Of a DNA stretch of 64,000 nucleotides, positions 51,146-59,707 are shown in pieces. The notes under the pieces are model-generated. The model was given only the letters and a program-made list of their open reading frames with translations, did not search any database and was not told where the DNA came from. Numbering within the stretch: the stretch's first letter is position 1; the number at the start of each line of letters is the position of its first letter. Location of the stretch: positions 1 to 64,000 of the forward strand of contig NZ_CAKMSR010000007.1 in assembly GCF_928381705.1 (NCBI RefSeq). Reading direction: 5' to 3'. The stretch comes from Rothia nasimurium. GTDB taxonomy: Bacteria; Actinomycetota; Actinomycetes; Actinomycetales; Micrococcaceae. A program made the position numbers and the translations under genes.

Positions 51146-52987
51146 CTACTGGTTGCCCTGCTCATCTTCAGAGGTAGCGCTCTCAGAACCCTCATTCTCA
51201 AAGTTGCTGCCCCGGTCGGTCGCTGAAGATTTACCTTTATCGTCAATTTTTTTAACGACGGGGCGGCGGCCGAGACCCTCGCCCTCATTCTGCACACCCC
51301 AGAGTTGTTTTTTCTCTTCCTGATTATCTTTCTGGATAATTACTTTCACTGCACCAATATGTTTCTTAGACTCTAAACATTTTTTAGACTCTAAACAGTA
51401 GACAGGGTTATCTTTATTAAATTTCCCATCTTTGGAAACTCCCCAGAGAACCTTTTCATCAATGTTGAAAGTGAATGCAATTTCCTTGAGCTGGCTCAGC
51501 AGGGCATCGGCGATAGCTTCCGCATCGCCGTTTTTATTGAAAAAGTAGGCGTGTCCCAGACGGGCGTCAGGGCCAACCTTTGAGCCTAAAACTTCATTTG
51601 CATGCATAAACCAATCAGCCACTAAACCAACTGATTTATCCTTATCATCTGAAAGCTTCAAAGCCTTGAGCAGTTCAGCCTTATTACTCATGGGCTCCTG
51701 GGTAATCCAATAAAAGCGACGACGCAGGGCCAGGTCAATGGTACCTACGGAACGGTCAGTGGTGTTCATGGTGCCCAGGACGTGCAGGTTAGAAGGGACC
51801 GCGAGTTTACTAAACTCAATCCCCTGCTTAATAATAGGAGTTTGCAGGCGGACATATTCGGCAGGCTTCCCATCTTCGGTGGATGGAATCATTGTCTCTG
51901 AGGAGAAGAGAGCACCATATTGGTAAGCTTTCAAAGGATATTTTTCGCTCTTAGCAACTTGTCCGTCTGCTGATTCGTCAGCACCCAAAGAAGTTACTTT
52001 AGGTTTATTTTCTGTTTCAAAATTTTCATCTTCAGGAGATTTAGTGGTGAATTTACTGAAGTCCACACGTTTTGAATCTTCGATGACCAGCATGAGGTCG
52101 CCAAAGACTCGGGAGGTGTTTGCGCGATTGATTTCGTCGATGAAGAGTAAGAATTTCTTATCTGGGTTGGCGGCTGCTCTGTTGCACATCTGTACGAAGA
52201 TGCCCTCTTGAGTTACAAATTCTCTTTCGCCTTTCTTTTTCGTAAAGTTCGGACGAATACCGGAAACAAACTCTTCATAAGAAGTGGAGGGGTGAAAGAC
52301 AACAACCTCAATCTGACTGCCGTTTTCACCATACTCCCCGCTTTCACGCAGTTCCTGAAGCATGTGAGACTTGCCAGAGCCGGCAACACCTTCCACGATG
52401 GCATTTTTCTGGAATTTCAATAGATTAACCATCTCCATCACAGATTCTTCCTCCTCAGGGAGCCTTCCCGCTGTCTTTAGATCACTTTTAAAAATCCCAT
52501 CTTTAGGATTCCCATTAGCATCTGTTTTTAATTTTGCACTTATCATTATTGAATCCAAATTATCTGAGAACTGACTGTAGTTTTCAAACATTTGAACAAG
52601 GTTTTTGACCACACCAGGGGCAGAGTTAGTCGACCTATAGGGAATACCTAAATTCGATTCCTTACGAATATCATCATATACTTCGAATAAATACACACCT
52701 GAATACTCTTCTCTCAAGTTTTCCAGAGACTCCCGAATTTCGTGAGAAAACTTAATTGAAAACTCATCATATTCCGGAATACAGTACTTCTTCATGCCAG
52801 ATCCAGAATCCTGAAAGGTATTAAAACGCTCTATAAACTCCTTCGCAGAAAGGGACTCTGCAGGAAATTTTGTTATAAAGTAACTTCGATCTTGATCAAT
52901 TGTTGGATGCTTATAACTTTTCTGGTTTTTTCCCTCCTTCATATGGTTATCTATATTTTTGTTGCAAAATATAAAATCTTTTCTCAA
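51146..52987 (-). CDS. mcrB: McrB-like AAA+ GTPase of a type IV restriction system
   Basis: 613 residues. An N-terminal modified-DNA recognition domain of unknown type (1-150, AT-rich) is followed by the AAA+ motor: Walker A EGVAGSGKS (about 199-207), Walker B FLLFIDEINRAN (D284, E285), and the McrB signature MNTTDRSVGTIDLALRRRF. The TTG start at 52987 is chosen because AAAGGAG lies seven bases before it; the ribosome site and the preceding stop codon belong to a fic remnant. ATG 52942 is the alternative. The N-terminal part is much more AT-rich than the motor, suggesting a recombined recognition domain. Confidence 0.9.
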   Translation of the reverse strand: MRKDFIFCNKNIDNHMKEGKNQKSYKHPTIDQDRSYFITKFPAESLSAKEFIERFNTFQDSGSGMKKYCIPEYDEFSIKFSHEIRESLENLREEYSGVYLFEVYDDIRKESNLGIPYRSTNSAPGVVKNLVQMFENYSQFSDNLDSIMISAKLKTDANGNPKDGIFKSDLKTAGRLPEEEESVMEMVNLLKFQKNAIVEGVAGSGKSHMLQELRESGEYGENGSQIEVVVFHPSTSYEEFVSGIRPNFTKKKGEREFVTQEGIFVQMCNRAAANPDKKFLLFIDEINRANTSRVFGDLMLVIEDSKRVDFSKFTTKSPEDENFETENKPKVTSLGADESADGQVAKSEKYPLKAYQYGALFSSETMIPSTEDGKPAEYVRLQTPIIKQGIEFSKLAVPSNLHVLGTMNTTDRSVGTIDLALRRRFYWITQEPMSNKAELLKALKLSDDKDKSVGLVADWFMHANEVLGSKVGPDARLGHAYFFNKNGDAEAIADALLSQLKEIAFTFNIDEKVLWGVSKDGKFNKDNPVYCLESKKCLESKKHIGAVKVIIQKDNQEEKKQLWGVQNEGEGLGRRPVVKKIDDKGKSSATDRGSNFENEGSESATSEDEQGNQ

Positions 52988-53148
52988 CTATTTCTCCTTT
53001 TGCTTAAAAATATCTATAATCTCTTCACTCAAGAAGAGCTTCTCTCTACCAAATTTTTCTTCCCGACGCACCCCAGCTGCGACATACTCACTCAGATATT
53101 TGACAGCGGCGATAGGTCGTTGTGGGGTTCATCGACAGACCAGGTCAT
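52988..53148 (-). pseudogene. fic remnant with large internal deletion
   Basis: ATG 53148 begins MTWSVDEPHNDLSPL, almost the N-terminus of the intact Fic protein at 55778-56863 (MTWSADEPYNDLPPL). After about 14 codons it jumps, out of frame, to the C-terminal end: AVKYLSEYVAAGVRREEK, GREKLFL, then KQKEK and stop, matching the intact TKYLGELVLAGVLREEK and GREKLFV. Around 330 codons are missing. The intergenic DNA upstream also matches that upstream of the intact fic. The end of this remnant now carries the mcrB ribosome site. Confidence 0.85.
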
Positions 53149-53821
53149 GTACAAAATCTACCGATTTTTTGGGAGGTAGGCCCTCAAAACTGCTGATATT
53201 TCAAAATTTTCGTGTTTTTGACAGGTTCCGCGCTAGACAGCTACTTCCACCTGCTGAGAACTACCCGGCAACGCCATAGACTGCCCCACGCTTCCCAGGA
53301 ACATGAGAAGAGCTAATGAGCCCAGTGTCCTTGAGCTTACCGAGATTGTAGGCAACCTGTCGGCGGGTCAGTTGAAGCCCCTCCATAATTTCTGCGACGG
53401 TTCGATCGCCACCCTGGAGCAGATAAGAGTAGATTTTCTGCTCAGTTTCTGCAAGCTCCAGAGGCGCACCGTCCTGCCCAGACTCAAGAAGCTGAGCTAC
53501 TTCGTCCTTCTGCACGTCCATCGAAGGGCGCCGAATAATCACAGTAAATTGGAAGCCCTTATCTACAAACTCCAGCGGCGGCAGACCGGCCTGCCACATG
53601 GCCTTTTGAGCCTCAAAAATACCGTTCCCTTCACCCTCAATCACCCTGGAACCATCAGAAATCTGAGCAAGTTTACAAATTTCATAGAGGGCAGAATTAA
53701 CCGCAGTTTTGTGCCCCGGTTGAGCAAGGTTGGCAGTAGTCACAGCCCATAACCCTCCAGGGTTAGTGATAACAATGCGATTGCGATAAACCCGAATAAC
53801 AACGTCTTTCGCGTAGGCAGT

Positions 53822-54724
53822 GAGGCTTATTCAAAAGTCCCACCCGCAGCCAAAAACACCAACCCCCGCACCACCGCAAACACCCGCCCATACAACCCCA
53901 ACGGCCGCCTAAACCCCGTATGAAGAATCCGCCAAGTCTTGATGTGAGCGATAACCCGCTCCACCACCGACCGCAGCCGATTCAGCACTCGATTATTCCG
54001 CCTCTGCTCCCGACTCAGCCGTTGACCCGGCTTGCGCCTGGCCGGGGTAGCCAACCCCAACCCGATATAGCCCTTATCAGCCACAGTGCTCTCATCAAGA
54101 TATCTTTCCAAGCCATGATGTTTGAAGGCGTAAGCATCATGCCTGGCCCCGGGCACCGGGTCTGTGATAGCCAGCAACTTTCCATCCAAGGTGCAAATGA
54201 CTTGGTGGTTGAATCCGGCTCGTTTGTGCTTTCCAGAGAAATTTGTTTTACCAAGTGAACGCCAATTCCACGTGGGTATCAGAGTCCCGTCAACTACTAA
54301 GGACCCGGGTGCTTTGAGGCTTTCTTTCAAAGGCTGAGTCAGCGGAGTGAGAATCTTCTCCAGGGTCTTTTCGATGGTGTTGATAGCTCGTGAGACTGTC
54401 GATTGAGAGACAGCAAAAAGTTCTGCGAGGAGTTCTTCGGTGAGGTTGTGGCGGTGGTAGAGCAGGGTGATTTTGAGGGCTTGGGTGAGGGTTAGCGCTG
54501 GTGGTCTTCCGCCTGGTTTTGACCAGGTGAGGTGATGGGTGAGGGCTGTGTGTAGTGTGGCGAATTGCGTGGCTGTGAGGCCGGTTGTACGCTGGTGTAG
54601 CAACGGTCTTGTCCGGTATGGCTTGAGGTTATTTGTAGAGATTTAACGCTCATATTTTTGCTGCGGGTGGGGCCGTTGTCTAGTTGGTGGGTGTGGGGTG
54701 CGTGTCTACTTTTGAATAAGCCTC
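53822..54724 (-). mobile_element. Complete IS5-like insertion sequence (903 bp)
   Basis: Perfect 17-bp terminal inverted repeats (GAGGCTTATTCAAAAGT at 53822-53838 and its complement at 54708-54724), a single transposase gene, and a 3-bp target duplication AGT (53819-53821 and 54725-54727). A second copy begins the window in the same orientation. Confidence 0.95.
53827..54603 (-). CDS. IS5-family DDE transposase
   Basis: 258 residues in one frame, no programmed frameshift. An N-terminal helix-turn-helix (LLAELFAVSQSTVSRAINTIE, with about 20 residues in the pair of helices) precedes a DDE_Tnp_4-type catalytic domain: first Asp in VVDGTLIPTW (near 104), second in VADKGYIGLG (near 173) and Glu in RSVVERVIAHIKTWR (near 215). 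It is read from TTG 54603, since the frame is closed by TAA a short way upstream and there is no ATG. The stop lies inside the left terminal repeat region. Confidence 0.92.
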   Translation of the reverse strand: MLHQRTTGLTATQFATLHTALTHHLTWSKPGGRPPALTLTQALKITLLYHRHNLTEELLAELFAVSQSTVSRAINTIEKTLEKILTPLTQPLKESLKAPGSLVVDGTLIPTWNWRSLGKTNFSGKHKRAGFNHQVICTLDGKLLAITDPVPGARHDAYAFKHHGLERYLDESTVADKGYIGLGLATPARRKPGQRLSREQRRNNRVLNRLRSVVERVIAHIKTWRILHTGFRRPLGLYGRVFAVVRGLVFLAAGGTFE

Positions 54725-55639
54725 AGTATCAGCGTCAAGGGCACGGTGAACCAGAGCATTCGCCACCAGCTCACGAAGCACAATGAGCGGAATCTCAGGC
54801 TGATTTTTCAGCCCTCCCTGACCATCAGGAACCACAGAAAAACGAAGATTTCTTACTAACCATTGCAGAGTTTGCTCCAGCATCTCTACCAAGGGGCCGT
54901 CAGCTTCTAACTTGTCTGCATTACGCAAGACCTCATCTTCAACCCACCCAGAAACTTTGAGAGCAGGGTAGAACTGCTGCGGGTAGTTTCCCAGGGCATA
55001 CAAGCCAGCCAGGGTCAGCTGTCGGTGGTCTGCTGTAGTAACGCTTTTGCGAGCAAGCACGACCTTGTCGTCTATCTGACTCAGCCGCTGCGAAGTATGC
55101 CGGGCAGCTGAAACAAATTTTTCGGTGTACCGCCTATCGAGGTCTTCAGGGCTCGTGTGAGCAACCGCTTCAAGGTCATGCTGCCTGCGTTCCCGTGCGG
55201 CCAGAACACGGGTAATCTCGTAGTCGTCCATGGCGTAGTCGCCGTCGGAATAGCGCATGTAGGCCTTGCCCCGGTAATAGCAGGGGCGGTCAACCAGAGG
55301 GAGGGGCGCAACGCTCACGATGAGGACGGCAGCATCACCCACTGTTATGCGATCAAAGGTGGCGTTCCCCTTAGGGGTCAAAGAGTTTCGCAGGGCAGAG
55401 GCAATGGACTTTTCAAGTTCATCTATGTCATAGACTCCAACAACGGAGAAGTTCTCTGCTTCATCGATACCGCAGATAAGGGTTCCCCCGTCAGGCATAT
55501 TGGAGAAGGCACAGAGGGTTTCAGCGATACTAGTGGGGTAGCCTTCCGTTGCCTTTTTAATTTCAAGGCGGGGTTCTTCGGAACCGTAGGTTCTGAGCCG
55601 GTTCAGGGTCTCATTGAGATGTTCTAATGTCCATTCCAT

Positions 55640-55700
55640 ATGTACATATATACACACTTATACACATGATGTACATGGTTTTGCACATTTCAATGTACAT
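55640..55700. promoter_or_regulatory. Three ATGTACAT operators at the AlbA-type regulator start
   Basis: Identical 8-bp palindromes at 55640-55647, 55669-55676 and 55693-55700. The first abuts the start codon. The centre spacings are 29 and 24 bp. They are probably binding sites for the regulator itself. Confidence 0.65.
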
Positions 55701-55777
55701 CTCCCCTATCAATCCGCGCAGACCCCTCAGGCCGTATGCAGCGATAAACCGGCACAGAGCGAATACGACAAAGAGTT

Positions 55778-56863
55778 CTACCCTTTCACTACGTCACTCT
55801 TCAAAATATCCATCAGCCTCTCATTCACGAAGAGCTTCTCTCTACCAACTTTTTCTTCCCGCAGTACCCCGGCCAAGACGAGCTCCCCCAGGTACTTGGT
55901 TGCGGTCTGGCGGGTCACCGAGCATCGACCCACCACGTCCTTAATACGGCAGTAGGGCTGCTCAAAAAGAATATCTACAACACCTACCGGCATCTGAGAG
56001 CCAACACATTCTTTTACCTGTTCCTGCAACGCCTGAATCTGCTTAATCTTCTGCAGAGTACTCACTGCCGTTGAACGCATAGCTTCAACCATGTAGAGCA
56101 TCCAGTCTTCCCATGCCCCCTCAGAAGTCACCGCATTCAAAAGGCGGTAGTAGTCATTCTTCTGGGCAATAATGCTCTGAGAAATATAAAGAATAGGCTC
56201 ACTCAAAAGCCCAGAAGATACCAGCATCAGCACGTTCAGAATTCGCCCGGTGCGCCCATTGCCATCGTCGAAAGGATGGATAGCCTCAAACTGATAATGG
56301 GCAAGCGCAACCTTCACCAACGGGTCAAAGCTACCAGCAGAGTTCACGAACTCTTCCCAGTTGCTCAGCTTCGCAGAAATCACCTCAGCGCCCTGGGGCG
56401 GGGTGTAGATACGACGGCGAGTTACCGGGTTACCGATATACACGCCGTCCCCGTGTCTGACCCGAGTATCAATATCGCGGATAGTGCTACAGATTTCTCG
56501 GGCAGTATTAGCAGTGATAATGCCCTGACGCTCCCGCATCGCTTCAAGCCCAGCAAAGAGGGCTTTTTGATAGCGCAGAGCCTCCCGGGTCGCTCCGCTA
56601 GCCTCCGTTGATACCGTTGCTGCCTTAAAGAGTTCATCAGTGGTAGTTACAATGTTCTCAATTTCAGAGCTTGCCTGGGCCTCAAGCAGGGCAAGAGAAT
56701 GCAGGAAGATGCCCGGATTAGGCAGGGACACTAGGGCCTCATTTAAACCAGCAATAGCTGCCCGCGCTTCGATGACCGCCTTGAGTACGCGGGTAGTTTC
56801 CACGTAGTCGACGGGCGGTAACGGCGGAAGATCATTGTAGGGTTCATCAGCAGACCAGGTCAT
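55778..56863 (-). CDS. Fic family protein with N-terminal inhibitory helix and C-terminal winged helix
   Basis: 361 residues. The Fic motif HPFDDGNGRTGR (about 196-207) is complete, so AMP transfer (or a related NMP transfer) to a hydroxyl of a target protein is expected. The N-terminal helix carries the self-inhibiting motif SSEIEN (65-70; S/T-x-x-x-E-N), which makes it a class II Fic. The C-terminal part (305-345, DVVGRCSVTRQTATKYLGEL) is a winged helix that could bind DNA. ATG 56863 is chosen; a TTG two codons earlier is possible. It lies upstream of the AlbA-type gene on the same strand, and a deleted second copy survives beside mcrB. Confidence 0.92.
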   Translation of the reverse strand: MTWSADEPYNDLPPLPPVDYVETTRVLKAVIEARAAIAGLNEALVSLPNPGIFLHSLALLEAQASSEIENIVTTTDELFKAATVSTEASGATREALRYQKALFAGLEAMRERQGIITANTAREICSTIRDIDTRVRHGDGVYIGNPVTRRRIYTPPQGAEVISAKLSNWEEFVNSAGSFDPLVKVALAHYQFEAIHPFDDGNGRTGRILNVLMLVSSGLLSEPILYISQSIIAQKNDYYRLLNAVTSEGAWEDWMLYMVEAMRSTAVSTLQKIKQIQALQEQVKECVGSQMPVGVVDILFEQPYCRIKDVVGRCSVTRQTATKYLGELVLAGVLREEKVGREKLFVNERLMDILKSDVVKG

Positions 56864-56883
56864 GTTCAAAATCTACCCATTTT

Positions 56884-56976
56884 TTGACATATAAGCCCCA
56901 AAAACCACTGATATGTTAAAAATTTCGGGATTTTTTGACAGATCCAGGTCACATGTTCAATCTTTGACAGGTTCTC
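56884..56976. promoter_or_regulatory. TTTGACA repeats upstream of fic
   Basis: Read on the plus strand, TTTTTTGACATAT (near 56884), TTTTTTGACAGATC (near 56932) and TCTTTGACAGGTTC (near 56963) repeat the core TTTGACA. A matching TTTTTGACAGGTTC stands upstream of the fic remnant near 53215. Possible operators for the Fic winged helix. Confidence 0.45.
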
Positions 56977-57009
56977 CAGCCGCTCCGCCCCACCCGCTTC
57001 GGTCATCTC

Positions 57010-58296
57010 TTAGGAGCTCGCATGCTCGCTCCCGATGACCTCAGCTAACCGCCTCACACCCTCGGTCAGGGCGTCCGGCTCGATGGCTGAGAAGGCGATG
57101 CGTAGCTGGTTGGCGCCGGGGTTTCGCGAAACACCATCTGAACCAACCACCGGCTCGTAGAAAGCCGAGCCGGGAATGAAAACCACACCTGCGTCGATCG
57201 CGGGGGCGAGGGCGTCCGTCGCGTCCTCATACTTGCCACCGGCGGGCAGGGTCAGCCAGGTGAAGAAGCCGCCCTCGGGCACCGTCCAGGTGGTGCCTTC
57301 GGGCATGTACTTCTCGCAGGCGTCCAGCACGGCCTTGCAGCGGGCCTCATAGAGGGCGGCGGTGGCGCGGGTGTGGGACTCCCACAGGCCCTCGCTCATG
57401 AAGCCCAGCACCAGGCGTTGCGAGAGCACCGACGGGCAAATCGTTACAGCTTCGCCCGCAATCTGCAGGAACTTACGTACGCGGAAGGGGGCAACCATCC
57501 AGCCCACGCGCACGCCGGGCGAGAAAACCTTCGAGAAGGAGCCCAGGTAGAGCACGTTCTCGGGGTCCAGCGAGTAGAGGGAGCGGCGGCGTTCCCCGGT
57601 GAAGGAGAGCTGGCCGTAGGGGTTATCCTCAACGATCAGCACGTCGGCTTCGCGGCAGACGCGCACCAGCTCGGCGCGGCGCTCATCCGACAGGGAAATG
57701 CCGGTGGGGTTCTGGAAGTTGGGGATGGTGTAGAGGAACTTAACCTGCTTACCCTCAGCCCGAATCGCCTCAATAGCCCGAGCGACGGCGGCGGGGTCGA
57801 GGCCGTCCGCGTCCAGGGGTACCTGGCGGACGTCCGCCTGGTAGCCCTCAAAGACGCCCAGGGCGCCGGTGTAGGTGGGGCCCTCAGCCAGGATCACGTC
57901 GCCGGGGTTGACGAAGAGCTTGGTGGCCAGGTCCAGGCCCATCTGGGAACCCGCGGTCATCTGAATATCATCGACAGCCGGGCGGGCACCCTCAGATTCC
58001 ATGAAGTCGCAGACTAGCTCGGCGAGGGCTTCCAGACCAGCACCTGAGCCGTACTGCAGGACTTCCAGCCCCTCTTCTTCGATAATGCGGGCGCTCATAG
58101 CCCCGAGGGTATCAAGGGGTAGCAGGTCTAGGTCGGGGTTGCCACCTGCCAGGGAAATAATGCCGGGGCGCATGGCCACCTCAAAGACGTCACGCACAGC
58201 GGACGGGCGGAACCCGGCGGCGCGGTCAGCGAAGTGGCGCATGATGCGGGCTTCGGCAGGGTTAGCTTCAGCTAGTAGGGCTGCAATCTTGCTCAT
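57010..58296 (-). CDS. PLP-dependent aminotransferase (MocR/LysN-like, class I)
   Basis: 428 residues, fold type I, without the N-terminal GntR domain of full MocR regulators. YTIPNFQNPTGISLS (near 200), the aspartate of VEDNPYG, and the PLP lysine in YLGSFSKVFSPGVRVGW (near 260) are intact. Enzymes of this kind transaminate 2-aminoadipate, aromatic or branched amino acids. Its gene starts 2 bp after the ureohydrolase stop, so the pair is an operon; a role in arginine, agmatine or guanidino-acid breakdown is suggested by that context. Confidence 0.85.
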   Translation of the reverse strand: MSKIAALLAEANPAEARIMRHFADRAAGFRPSAVRDVFEVAMRPGIISLAGGNPDLDLLPLDTLGAMSARIIEEEGLEVLQYGSGAGLEALAELVCDFMESEGARPAVDDIQMTAGSQMGLDLATKLFVNPGDVILAEGPTYTGALGVFEGYQADVRQVPLDADGLDPAAVARAIEAIRAEGKQVKFLYTIPNFQNPTGISLSDERRAELVRVCREADVLIVEDNPYGQLSFTGERRRSLYSLDPENVLYLGSFSKVFSPGVRVGWMVAPFRVRKFLQIAGEAVTICPSVLSQRLVLGFMSEGLWESHTRATAALYEARCKAVLDACEKYMPEGTTWTVPEGGFFTWLTLPAGGKYEDATDALAPAIDAGVVFIPGSAFYEPVVGSDGVSRNPGANQLRIAFSAIEPDALTEGVRRLAEVIGSEHASS

Positions 58297-58298
58297 GG

Positions 58299-59357
58299 TT
58301 ACTCCTTGCCACCGTAGGTAATGTCGGCAACGCCGGACGCCGGTGAGGTCGGCTCAGCACCTACCCCGGCGGCGTGCAGGGAGATGAGTTCGTAGACGGT
58401 GTGGGCGGCGGCGATGCCGGTCAGTTCGGCGTGGTCGTAGGCCGGGGACACTTCAACAACCTCGGAGCCCACCAGGTTGAGCCCGCGCAGGCCGCGCAGG
58501 ATTTCGAGCAGTTCACGGGAGGTAATGCCGCCCGCTTCGGGGGTGCCGGTGCCTGGTGCGTGGGCGGGGTCGAGCACGTCGATGTCGATGGAAACGTAGA
58601 GCGGCTTATCACCAATGCGCTCCCGCAGCAGCTCAACGACCTTCTGCACGCCCAGGTAGTAGACGTCCGCACTGGTGACGATGCCAAAGCCGAAGCGGGC
58701 ATCGTCCTCAAGGTCTTCGGTGCCGTAGAGGGGGCCGCGGGTGCCCACGTGGCAGAGGGCGTCGGTGTCGAGCAGGTCTTCTTCGAAGGCGCGGCGGAAG
58801 GGGGTACCGTGGGTGTATTCGGCGCCGAAGTAGGTGTCCCAGGTGTCCAGGTGGGCGTCGAAATGTAGTAGGGCGATTTTGCCGTGCTTCTTGGCCAGGT
58901 TGCGCAGGTTGGCGAGCGCTATGGTGTGGTCGCCGCCGATGGTGACCAGGCGGGCGCCGTCCTTGGTGAGTTCGTGGGCCCCTGCCTCAAACATGGCGAG
59001 GGCTTCTTCGATGTTGAAGGGGTTGCCGATGATGTCACCGGCGTCGGCCACCTGGGCTTCTTTGAAGGGGGAGATGTTGGCAGCCGGGTTGAAGGGGCGC
59101 AGTAGGCGGGAGGATTCGCGCACGTGGTTGGAGCCGAAGCGGGCGCCGGGGCGGTAGGAGACGCCGGAGTCCCAGGGCATACCGGCTACGACGATGTCGG
59201 CTTTCTCGACCTGATCCAGGCGGGGCAGGCGGGCGAAGGTGGCAAGGCCGGCCCAGCGGGGTACTTCGGCGGCGTTGACGGGGCCGACGCGTTCGACGCC
59301 GTCGGCTCCGGTGGCGATGACGCGGTTGGGGTCAGCTGAGAAGAAGGCTTGAGTCAC
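58299..59357 (-). CDS. speB: Agmatinase-family ureohydrolase
   Basis: 352 residues, manganese-dependent ureohydrolase. The metal ligands are all present in GGDHT (near 140), HFDAHLD (near 164) and [19 protein letters not shown] (near 258). It should split agmatine or another guanidino compound into urea and an amine. The extra 30 N-terminal residues resemble the guanidinobutyrase/agmatinase subgroup more than arginase. GTG start with GGAGAA. First gene of an operon with the aminotransferase. The symbol is by family; the substrate is not proven. Confidence 0.83.
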   Translation of the reverse strand: MTQAFFSADPNRVIATGADGVERVGPVNAAEVPRWAGLATFARLPRLDQVEKADIVVAGMPWDSGVSYRPGARFGSNHVRESSRLLRPFNPAANISPFKEAQVADAGDIIGNPFNIEEALAMFEAGAHELTKDGARLVTIGGDHTIALANLRNLAKKHGKIALLHFDAHLDTWDTYFGAEYTHGTPFRRAFEEDLLDTDALCHVGTRGPLYGTEDLEDDARFGFGIVTSADVYYLGVQKVVELLRERIGDKPLYVSIDIDVLDPAHAPGTGTPEAGGITSRELLEILRGLRGLNLVGSEVVEVSPAYDHAELTGIAAAHTVYELISLHAAGVGAEPTSPASGVADITYGGKE

Positions 59358-59620
59358 GGGTTCTCCAAGAAGGTTAGGACGCGGGTAGCTGGCTCAGTGC
59401 GCGGGACAGGTTGGGTGCGGGCTAAGCCCGGGGCTAGTGTGGCCGGGCGCACTAGAATCGCTACCACTATAACCCGCCTGCGGGGCAGCGGCGGGGCAGG
59501 TTCTCCAGCTGGCAGGCCTGCGCTACCGATACTTATTCAGGTGCCGGTAAAGCTATGCCAAGCCTCCGGGGGTACCCGGGCGGGGGCAAGCGTCCTTACC
59601 GCTCAGGACAGGGGCGGGGG

Positions 59621-59657
59621 TGCATAAATTTGCAGCAGGGCGGGCATAAAAAATATG
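59621..59657 (-). promoter_or_regulatory. Possible ARG-box-like sites upstream of the ureohydrolase operon
   Basis: TGCATAAATTTGCA (59621-59634) and CATAAAAAATATG (59645-59657) are AT-rich imperfect palindromes in an otherwise GC-rich gap. They resemble ArgR sites, but lie about 265 bp before the ureohydrolase start. The rest of the 350-bp gap shows no gene. Confidence 0.25.
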
Positions 59658-59707
59658 AGGGCACTATGGCGCAAAGTCCCACACTTTTATATGCAGCCGG
59701 TTTGCCC

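Larger units (their letters stand above)
53261..55639 (-). pseudogene. AlbA_2 / HATPase-fold transcriptional regulator interrupted by an IS
   Basis: Removing the insertion sequence (53822-54724) and one copy of the AGT duplication restores a continuous 490-residue frame from ATG 55639 to the stop at 53261. It shows an N-terminal AlbA_2 (Schlafen-like) domain (EIKKATEGYPTSIAETLCAFSN split motif, GGTLICGIDE), a C-terminal ATP-binding segment (LRELVANALVHRALD, then NPGGLW) and a winged helix (VAEIMEGLQLTRRQVAYNLGKL). Members are predicted regulators or defence factors. The insertion falls right after LDADT in the ATP-binding part. Everything else is intact, so the insertion is recent. Three ATGTACAT palindromes overlap its start. 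Confidence 0.9.

Noticed and set aside
1..54724. A 54-kb composite transposon
   Set aside because: The interval holds core genes such as purA, ilvD and nadE, so the two IS copies are separate insertions.
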